Origin: Kingdonia uniflora
Lineage: Eukaryota; Streptophyta; Magnoliopsida; Ranunculales; Circaeasteraceae
Length of the DNA stretch: 64,000 nt
Direction of reading: 5' to 3'
Assembly (NCBI GenBank): GCA_014058105.1
Contig: JACGCM010002784.1
Coordinates: 1,054,001 to 1,118,000 of the forward strand
The notes beneath the pieces were generated by a model that saw only the letters and a list, made by a program, of their open reading frames with translations, made no database searches and was not told the DNA's origin. The position numbers were made by a program, and so were the translations under genes. Of the stretch, positions 57,039 to 64,000 are shown in pieces. Every line of letters begins with the position of its first letter. The stretch's first letter is position 1.

Positions 57039-58095
57039 TCAAGATATAAGGGCTTCAAGGAAACTAACACGCTGCTCTGGACGAAGCCTGATAAACATCA
57101 ACCTGTAAGTGTGCTCATTGGATCCTCCCAAGAACTTCAAACTCTTGAAAAATAATGCATTATCTATCTCATATGAACTGACCATTTCCTGTAATACCTT
57201 TACAACTGCATTACTGGTATCATCATTGCTACCAGAAGTATGACTAGCTCCTTGGGCAGTAAATGCAGATATCAGAGATTGGACCAACTCCGTTGGTTCT
57301 AATGGTTGAACTGCCGCAGCTGATCTTCTCCGGTTTGATTGAGGCGCAGGGGTACAAGAACGAGAAGTACTACCATGAGTAGGCTCCCTTACTGGACTGA
57401 TGGGGACATCATAAGAAGGAATGGCTTCACCATCCCAAGGATAATCAACTCCAGCGAGGGGAACTTGTGTATCATCAACATTTATATCATTAGGTAGAGG
57501 AACGTACTCTGACTGTTGGGTGGAGGAGGGTACACTTGCCATACCTGAAGACCATGCAAAATCCCTTGTAGCAGATAGACCATCAAGCAGTTTCTCCAGA
57601 AAATCTTTATGCTAAAGAGGAGTGGTCTTATACTTCTTCGCCTTAGAATTCACCTGCAAACAAATATGTAAATAGATGTTTAAACATAAGTATTTATTGT
57701 TATATAATCAAATTGTAATGCCATTATTCACATTAACTTACCGCAATGATATTTGCCCAAACTTCTTCAGGCCAATCAAAGGTACCTGATACAGAATCAT
57801 ATCCATGGCTAGTCCAGTTTATCAACCCTTTCTAGATTTTCAATTGCCTCTTCAAGTAATCCCATTGGTTCTTCTGTTCCTTATGTTGCAAAACATGAAA
57901 ATCTTGTATGTTATTCAGCTCATCATTCACCGTCTTCCAACCTAGAGTATTTAGAGATGTTCCAGACAGTCTATGTAAGTCTATTTGAGTTTGACATTTT
58001 ATGATAAATTCAAGTCTGAACTCTGGATGTTGCTGGAAAAATCCTTTTTTTCTTTGGTAGTATCGGTAGTGGTATCGTTGGTGGTATCGACATAA
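57039..58095 (-). pseudogene. Harbinger MYB/SANT-like protein gene (ORF1), two in-frame stops
   Basis: Exon 1 (to about 57742) reads GFFQQHPEFRLEFIIKCQTQ, LNTLGWKTVNDELNN, QHKEQKNQWDYLKRQLKI, and DSVSGTFDWPEEVWANIIA, the trihelix-like MYB/SANT domain of PIF/Harbinger ORF1. An 88-bp GT...AG intron (57654-57741) precedes KKYKTTPL and a long open tail (57039-57542), rich in Ser/Pro then helical (VVKVLQEMVSSYEIDNALFF). One TAG replaces the conserved Trp after QLKI and another follows TTPL. No in-frame ATG precedes the domain, so a further 5' exon is likely. ORF1 helps the transposase bind DNA. Confidence 0.78.
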
Positions 58096-58130
58096 CTACA
58101 CATTTCAAACAAATAGACAAATTAGTTAAA
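58083..58130 (-). other. Copy A of a duplicated splice-acceptor-like segment
   Basis: The minus strand reads AATTTGTCTATTTG...GTAGTTATGTCGATACC at the 5' edge of the MYB-like exon. A similar segment (ATTTGTCTATTTGT...ACAGTTATGTCGAGACC) occurs at about 62598-62640, upstream of the transposase. Confidence 0.4.
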
Positions 58131-58700
58131 CAAAACATATTGCAGATAATAGTTGGTGATATTGTACAACATAAGCATAAGCAAATAACAAATGGATGGT
58201 CAACATATATCAGATAACAGTTAACATAAGAACATATACTACCAACTTTATGGATGCTTCAATAAGCCTAGAAGACTGTAAATGGATGGATAGATGCTTT
58301 TATGGATAGATGCTTTTAAGGAATCTTGAAGAGAAGGCATCCTATGTGTTATCCTATGTCTTTTATTTGAGAATAGGAATTTGTTCATGTTATTAATGGT
58401 GAATATATGCTTATAATTTTGAGATAACACAGTTAGGAATTTTGAGAAGCATTATAAGGCCTCCCAATCATTCTATATGTAAATGCATTTCAGCTCTGTT
58501 GTTTGGTACGTGTGTATGCCATATATTTAATATTTGCATTTCAGCTAAGAAAAATTATGTAGAGTTCTATTAACTGTTTAAAACTATACATCTATTAACT
58601 GTTAGAAGTGCATCACAGGAATTGATAGTATCAACTCTAGTGTTAACTGTTATGGATTAAAACTATCCATCTGCAGTTTATGCATAGGCAGTTTATAACA
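58131..58700. other. Spacer between MYB-like gene and LINE fragment
   Basis: No gene recognised. atggatagatgcttttatggatagatgctttta at about 58287-58320 is a short tandem duplication. Confidence 0.4.
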
Positions 58701-58704
58701 GTTT

Positions 58705-59157
58705 TTGCAAATAAAACAAGGCACCAAACTGGAATACTCATTGACAGGTTTGAAAATCAGTTCAGGTATGACTCTCATCTTAACCTACAAGCTAAAGTTA
58801 GTACTATTATCAAGATGGCAGTGGGCACCTCCCCAAAACTATTTACATCATCTTGTTGTGATTTGGAACCAACTTGATCATGTTAGTATTGACTCTGGTA
58901 ACCAGGATAAATTTGTTTGGAATCTTAACCCTGCAGGAAACTTTACTGTTAATAGCTATTATGACCGCATAAGACATATTAATTCCAACTTTAAATGGGC
59001 TCAGATGATTTGGTTTAAAAGTAGTATTCCTAGACAGAGTTTCATCACCTGGCTGGCCATTAAGGGAGCTTTAAAAATCAGTATAAATTACTTAAGTAGG
59101 GGGTGGTACAAAGGTCTGTTTGTGTGCTTTGCTAAAATGAGGAACAAGCAAGTATAG
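58705..59157 (+). pseudogene. L1-type LINE fragment, zf-RVT region of ORF2
   Basis: The 150-codon frame reads WAPPQNYLHHLVVIWNQLDH, DKFVWNLNPAGNFTVNSYYD and WAQMIWFKSSIPRQSFITWL, then AIKGALKISINYLSRG. This is the characteristic D-x-x-x-W-x-x-x-x-x-G-x-F-(S/T)-V and W-x-x-x-(I/V)-P-x-x-x-F pattern of the domain after RT in plant LINEs. The Cys/His pairs are incomplete. No RT is present upstream, so it is a truncated piece. Confidence 0.75.
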
Positions 59158-59323
59158 CAGAATGTTCTTAGAACCATGAACATCAATAGAGCTTATTTTA
59201 ACTGTATGTTGATAAAATAAGATTTTCTACTATGGATGTTATATATCCTATAAGATTAAAACTAAAGCTTAACTATGGTTGTTTTGATAATTTGTTTGAA
59301 CACAAGTACAGGAATAGCAAGAA

Positions 59324-59695
59324 ATGGTAGCAACTGCAATAGACAATACAGAGGAAGATGAATTATCCCCCCTAATTATTTTTAAAGGCATGGAACACCT
59401 AGCTGTAAAATACCCAGATTTTGGGAAACAATTCAAAGAACTGCTAGATCAATATCAAATGATGGTTACAAATAATAGAGGCAATGCTGAATGTCCAGAT
59501 GAAGATAGTAATACAAAACTGCAGGTAGTAAATAAGGAAGGATACACTACACCAACTGCGAGCCAAAAACAAAGTGGTAAACTAGAGAGCAGTGCTGAAT
59601 CAAAAAACCCAACCAATAGATTACAAATGATGGTGATACCACAAGATCACAATACAAGGGCTTTGCAACAAATGGTGAACACGAGAAAATACTGA
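59324..59695 (+). CDS. Hypothetical ORF of 123 aa
   Basis: The frame starts MVATAIDNTEEDELSPLIIF and is hydrophilic and Gln/Asn/Lys-rich (for example QMMVTNNRGN and RLQMMVIPQDHN). It has no recognised domain. It lies just downstream of the LINE fragment on the same strand, and might be a LINE-derived or captured segment. Coding status is doubtful. Confidence 0.3.
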   Translation: MVATAIDNTEEDELSPLIIFKGMEHLAVKYPDFGKQFKELLDQYQMMVTNNRGNAECPDEDSNTKLQVVNKEGYTTPTASQKQSGKLESSAESKNPTNRLQMMVIPQDHNTRALQQMVNTRKY

Positions 59696-60096
59696 GAAAT
59701 ACGCCTTAGCAATCTAGCTATTCTTGCAGTACTAGACATGGAGCTACAGGAAGCAATGTAACCTAAACTTCCTACCAGTATGTTTACGTCAAATAAAAAG
59801 AGGGTATTTGATTCACTGTCATAACAGTGGTGAGACTTCTTGTACAGAAAAGAAAGGAAATTCAACTGAACTTGCACATCCATCCAGTTGAACATACTAT
59901 GTAGCAAAGCCTAGAAACATATGATGAGCCCAAACAAGTCTCAACCTTGATGGACTGATTCACCTCATAAAGCAGTCTGTCAACACCCAAGTATAAGCAT
60001 CTAGTACAAATCTAATCAAACACCGTTTCATAAAATAAAATAGTCTTACATGCTCCTTATATTAAAGATGCTTAAATATGTTTTACAAAAAAGAAC
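59696..60096. other. Unassigned DNA
   Basis: No gene or repeat recognised. The 86-codon minus ORF here has no motif. Confidence 0.35.
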
Positions 60097-60655
60097 TCAT
60101 ACAACTTTTAAAGCACACAACCTCTTTAGCTTTATCTTTGCTAGGTCTTCTGTAATGGATTGAAGCATTTCCATTTTAGTTTGGGCTACAGCCAACTCTA
60201 TTTTGTACTTGATCTCCATATCTTTAATTGTTGTGGAGGTAGTAAAGGTAGGAGTGGCAGTGGTAGAAGGAGTGGAAGTAGATGATTCACCATTTGCTTC
60301 CTCAAACCACTTGAGGAAACCACAACCTCTCTCCTACATACTCTTTGAGAGTGAGCAACAGTAAAATCTCTTTTTACTAATAGTTGCAGAGCGTAGCTTA
60401 CATGGACCATTTCCACAAGGGAAAGGCAAATACTCATCCACCCAACACCAGAACCCACAATCCATAGGTGTCTTCTGAAATATGCAAATGTAAAATAAAG
60501 AAATAGTAATAGATAATAAAATAAAAAATTCAATATAAATAATAAAATATAAAATATACCGCGTACATGCACTTGTAATATGCCCTATTCGGATTGTCAG
60601 AGCTTTGAGAAATTAATATAACCCCATTCCCACAAATGTAGTTATAAATCACCAT
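60097..60655 (-). pseudogene. GRF-type zinc-finger gene, two fingers, two exons, one premature stop
   Basis: Exon 1 (60560-60655) starts MVIYNYICGNGVILISQSSD and ends RAYYKCMYA. An 85-bp AT-rich GT...AG intron (60475-60559) is in phase 0. Exon 2 gives KTPMDCGFWCWVDEYLPFPC. Finger 1 pairs CGNG...YYKC...CGFWCWVDE. Finger 2 is CGNGPCKLR...FYCCSL...GCGFLKWFEE. Between FYCCSLSKSM and ERGCGF there is an in-frame TAG. A Ser/Thr-rich linker and an amphipathic helix follow (KYKIELAVAQTKMEMLQSITE) to a TGA at 60097. GRF fingers bind single-stranded nucleic acid. Such small GRF proteins are common near plant transposons. Confidence 0.75.
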
Positions 60656-60790
60656 TGAACTGCAAGTTATTTTCCACCAATAACACCACATGCCAGAAAA
60701 AGAAATGTAAATTCTAAATAGATGTTGTCCCAGCATAAACAACATATTGCAAAACCATTGTTAAAGAGTTATTGTTTACAATAAGCTAAA

Positions 60791-62064
60791 TCACTCTACA
60801 ATAACGGCATTAGCATTGCTTAGTGCTAATTGTGCTGCAAACATATCTCTTTGAGTTATAGCTGCTGCATGCTCAACTTGCCCAAATAAGATAGCATTAG
60901 GTGGCAATTCCGCAACATGCACTTCTTCATTTCCCTCAACACTAGCATCATCACTCTCAAGCTGCTTAAAGAGTTCATCATTCAGAGAAACCCTTCTTAG
61001 ATAATTGTGAACTGTTATGCATGCAACCACAATCTTTTTCTGTGTGGGAAAGTTATAAGAAGGCATTGATCTGAGAATAGGAAACCTTGCCTTCAGTACA
61101 CCAAAGCTTCTCTCAATTATATTTCTTAGTTTAGCATGTGCATGATTAAACAACTCTTGTGGGTTCCTAGGCCTTTGTCCATGCCTATAATCACTCAACC
61201 AATACCTAACACCTCTGTAAGGGGTCATGAAACCTCTTGTTTGTGCATAGGCAGGATTGTATAGATAATATTGTTCTGAAACAAGGAAAGTTAACATGAG
61301 GAGATATACAAGGAGTGATAAGCATCAACAAAACGAGAATGACCATTACCATAACTTGGAGGCATGGGGAAGTTGTGGGCTGGCTTCTTCAGTGTATCTG
61401 TCAAAACCTTAGAATCATGGACAACTCCTTCCCAACCAGCAATAACATACGTGAAATACATGTCAAAATCGCATATGCCCATCACATTCTGGAAGCAAAT
61501 CCTTCCACCTCTTCCTCTGCAAGGTATTTGATCCTTTACTGGAATACTTGCAGGAATTAGTGTACCATCTAGTACTCCTACAGCTCCACTGAAAACCCCT
61601 TCCCTAAGTTTTTTATGATGTCTAATTGGCCTTGGTGGTTCATCAAAGTTAGTGGGCACTATCATATCTTTTGAAAATTTCATCATTGCATCAAGACATT
61701 CATGGAAGACTTTACTGGTTGTAGCAGCAGAATGTTGAAATAAAGTATTTATAGCTCTATTTCGCATGTTGTGTGCAATGATGTGTAAGAATATTGCAAG
61801 CTTCTCATCGACATCTATATGCTTACTATCCCTCAACAACCCAGAATCTCTGAAGGCGGCAACTAAAGATCTGAAAGAGTCTGGCTCCATCCTCATCATA
61901 TTATATATTAAAGTATTAGGACCTTCTAGGAGTTCCTGGACATATGCCTTGCCAGTACGAACAGAAGTACATAGTCTTTGGCGGACCCTCCTATTTTGTT
62001 TGACTATCTCGTTGTACAAAATAATAATAGCAAGAATACCTAATAACCATTGAACCTGATTCAT
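60791..62064 (-). CDS. PIF/Harbinger transposase (DDE_4 type), two exons
   Basis: Exon 1 is 61350-62064 and exon 2 is 60791-61275, with a 74-bp GT...AG intron (61276-61349). The spliced frame is 399 aa without a stop. Motifs are FQHSAATTSKVFHECLDAM (helix region), GVLDGTLIPASIP (D166), QNVMGICDFDMYFTYVIAGWE, HDSKVL (D217), RGFMTPYRGVRYWLSDYR and LRNIIERSFGVLKARFPILR (E293). It cuts and pastes the element, recognising TTA/TAA targets. Family members usually have VDAGY or CDAAY after the intron; here the same place reads YNPAY, so that Asp is Asn (residue 245). If that Asp is the second catalytic one, the enzyme is dead despite its open frame. Confidence 0.88.
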
Positions 62065-62619
62065 TGTCCCTAAGAATACATAATGAAAAAAATAGTATCA
62101 AATAAAAAAAAATAGTATCAAATAATAGAAGAGAGCATTCAATCCAATATTGGTAATCCTAATAGACTCAGACTCAAATACCCACTAATTTCATAATTGC
62201 ATCAAAGAGAGAAAATAGATGAAAGCAAGCAAGAATTCACATAGTCCCTTACAAAGCATCTTTCCTAAATAGATGGACAAAGCATCCTTCCCAAACTTTA
62301 ACTTATCACCAATCCCCTACTAATGTTCTTCCTAATTTTCAGGTTTATAAACAGAATGGATTAGAGATATCATAAAGCATATCACATCTCACAAACAGAA
62401 TGGATTACAAGCATAAATTGTAAACATTATTAATCTATATCAAAATTATACTAAAATGCATTCAGCACAAATCCCATATTCACAAAGTTAGAACTTACCA
62501 GTAAAGCAGGATATGGTTTAAACTTATCCAATCCCCAAACTTTCCCAGTTAAAGGCTCTGAAAGCTGAAATCAAATAATTCAAATGTAAGCTTCGACTGG
62601 TCTCGACATAACTGTATCA
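62065..62619. other. Upstream region of the transposase gene
   Basis: AT-rich, with no gene. gactcagactcaaa at 62165 echoes the terminal gactca words. gaatggatta recurs at 62356 and 62398. The segment near 62598-62640 duplicates part of the MYB-like gene 5' edge. Confidence 0.45.
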
Positions 62620-62930
62620 GGTTGACAAATAGACAAATCAGATGGATATACAAACAAATGAATATACAAACAACATATACATTAACAAATGGATATACAT
62701 TACCAACATAAACAGAGGTCTAAAGTTGCTAACAGTTGCCAAACAAATGGATATACAAACAGATGGATATACATTAACAACATAAACAGTTGCTATACAT
62801 TAACAGAAAATGGATGGAAAAAATGGATATACATTAACAGAAAATGGATGGAAAAAATAGCAATAACAGTTGCTAACAGTTGTTAATAGTTGCATGAGCA
62901 TAACAGTTGCTGCATATACAAAAAAAAATT
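62620..62930. repeat. Imperfect tandem repeats of (a)tggatatacattaacaa and acagttgcta words
   Basis: The words atggatatacaaaca, ggatatacattaac, aacagttgcta and aaaatggatggaaaaaatgg occur many times in different order. This is a complex minisatellite with no fixed period that I can determine. Confidence 0.7.
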
Positions 62931-63109
62931 AATAGTTGAAGACACCTCTAGAATAACTAATGTTCAGTACACTATTTAATTTCATTATCCATGTTACTAG
63001 CTGGTTGAACACTTCTAAGGTGATTATCCATGTTAAATTTTTTGTCAAGAAACACAATATCATGCTAACAGTTCAACAACAAAGTTTTACAACACTGAGC
63101 CATATACCT

Positions 63110-63235
63110 AACCCACTGTGGCGGCATTGCTAGTCACACAAAATACTTGGGATTAAGTTTGCCAAGAGAAGCTAACTCGTGTGCAAGTCTGTTAGCTCTC
63201 CTATTAACATACAAAAAGTGACAACTAACCATATT
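63110..63235 (-). pseudogene. LINE RNase H tail, minus strand
   Basis: The minus strand reads VSCHFLYVNRRANRLAHELASLGK, the (V/R)-x-R-x-x-N-x-x-A-H-x-L-A end of a plant LINE RNase H domain. It is followed by a stop. It is a short fragment in opposite orientation to the piece at 63290. Confidence 0.6.
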
Positions 63236-63289
63236 ACATTACTGCACTTAATTGTCTTAGGCACATACAGTAAATCAGTGGGTATCACA

Positions 63290-63520
63290 AAAAAATATTT
63301 ATCAGAAGTACAAGCAATTATAGAAGGAATTTAGCAAACAGTAAGAAGAGGATGGACAAAGTTATGGGTGATCTCAGATTCTTCAGCAGTAATCCAGGCC
63401 TTTAATCTGAACAAAATACCTTAACAGTTTCAATCTTTATGGAACACACTAAAGTAGAACTGCAACAGATTAGATTTAGCTCAACTTGGATAGAGGCAAA
63501 CTTCATGGTTATGGTAAGTG
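63290..63520 (+). pseudogene. LINE RNase H fragment, plus strand
   Basis: The plus strand reads SEVQAIIEGI, stop, QTVRRGWTKLWVISDSSAVIQAF, stop, then QFQSLWNTLKVELQQIRFSS and WIEANFM. AExxAIxEG and (E/S)-D-S-x-x-(V/I) are LINE RNase H motifs. It may belong to the same LINE as 58705-59157, 4 kb away on the same strand. Confidence 0.6.
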
Positions 63521-64000
63521 TTCCCTTTATACCCCATATTGCTTTGATGTTATCTCTGGCCATGGATAAAGGCAAAGAGGTTCCAACAAAACCCCTACAA
63601 TTGTGTCTTTCCACAACTCTATACCTTCCTCAATGACTTCTTTTAGACATCTGACAACTACTCTACCCTTATCAGGACTGAATTCAGGTTTATGATACTG
63701 CAATTTAATTTTCTCCTTTGATGTAAACATTCCCCTAATTTCAACTTTTGTCTCCTATCAGTACTGATTTAGGAGAGAGTACTGATTCCAATATAACTTT
63801 TCTACTAATACTAATGATCAACTTGATGGAAAAACAAAAAACCCATAATCAATCCAAACAATACCCAATAATCAAATCAAAGCACCCCATAATCAATTCC
63901 AATTTGATTCATAATAACTATATAAGAAACATCATTGTTTTCTATAACTTTTATTCAAAAACTAAAAATTTATCAAATCTTCTACAACAACAACATCAGA
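63521..64000. other. Unassigned DNA at the right edge
   Basis: Opposed small ORFs overlap at 63402-63730. A minus-strand frame containing SPDKGRVVVRCLKEVIEEG may be a coding remnant, but I do not recognise it. Confidence 0.3.

Larger units (their letters stand above)
56629..62930 (-). mobile_element. PIF/Harbinger element region (left terminus, MYB-like gene, transposase)
   Basis: The left terminus gagtgtttgttttttgtctaag follows TTA. Inside are a MYB/SANT-like gene (57039-58095) and an open two-exon transposase (60791-62064), both on the minus strand, the usual gene pair of this superfamily. A LINE fragment and a GRF gene lie between them, wider than normal. The right terminus is not found in the window. 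The end given is the last repeat I associate with the region, so it is a guess. Confidence 0.55.

Noticed and set aside
1..64000. tRNA, rRNA, riboswitch or host housekeeping gene
   Set aside because: None seen on either strand by reading. Everything recognisable is transposon-derived.

Overview
The window looks like intergenic DNA from a large-genome flowering plant. It is AT-rich, almost entirely transposable elements nested in and abutting one another, with spliceosomal-type GT...AG introns, plant-type Ty3/gypsy and Ty1/copia retrotransposons, a plant mobile domain (PMD) gene, L1-type LINE remnants, a PIF/Harbinger element, a Helitron end and several MITEs. I see no convincing host single-copy gene, tRNA, rRNA or CRISPR. 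All names rest on motif reading by eye, without database searches.

Layout. (1) 1-11305, plus strand: Tat/Ogre-lineage gypsy element (copy 1) lacking its 5' end: gag tail, protease, reverse transcriptase, RNase H, second (archaeal-type) RNase H, integrase, tandem-repeat 3' region, antisense genes, polypurine tract, 3' LTR. (2) 11306-21656, minus strand: a second Tat element (copy 2). Copy 1 sits inside its antisense gene. (3) 21657-23418: unassigned DNA with a CACTA-like terminus. (4) 23424-30523, minus strand: complete but decayed Ty1/copia element with 257-bp LTRs and matching AGACT target duplications. (5) 30783-31269: long-TIR MITE. (6) 31653-50022: a probable TIR transposon carrying a PMD gene, split by a complete Tat element (copy 3, 34890-49685, minus strand) with GTTCT target duplications. 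(7) 50121-54222: a MITE, a hAT-type MITE with an 8-bp duplication, a Helitron-like element and another MITE. (8) 54700-64000: Harbinger-like terminal fragments, a gypsy protease fragment, a PIF/Harbinger MYB-like gene and an open two-exon transposase, a GRF zinc-finger gene and LINE fragments.

The most interesting pattern is shared by the three Tat copies. Each carries, antisense to gag-pol, a long multi-exon gene (a putative-gypsy-type-transposon-like domain followed by charged, mostly coiled-coil sequence). A short intron lies at the same homologous place in all three divergent copies. Copies 1 and 3 also carry a pair of small antisense ORFs next to the 3' LTR, each with a TATA box about 80 bp before its ATG. 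The three copies have unrelated tandem arrays (about 193, 53 and 45 bp) between integrase and the antisense gene. Copy 3 also has a tandem duplication across the 3'UTR/polypurine tract/LTR junction.

Nearly every sense polyprotein is broken by stops and frameshifts, so these are old copies. By eye the LTR pair of the copia differs at roughly 20 of 257 positions, and that of Tat copy 3 at roughly one in nine, so copy 3 appears older.
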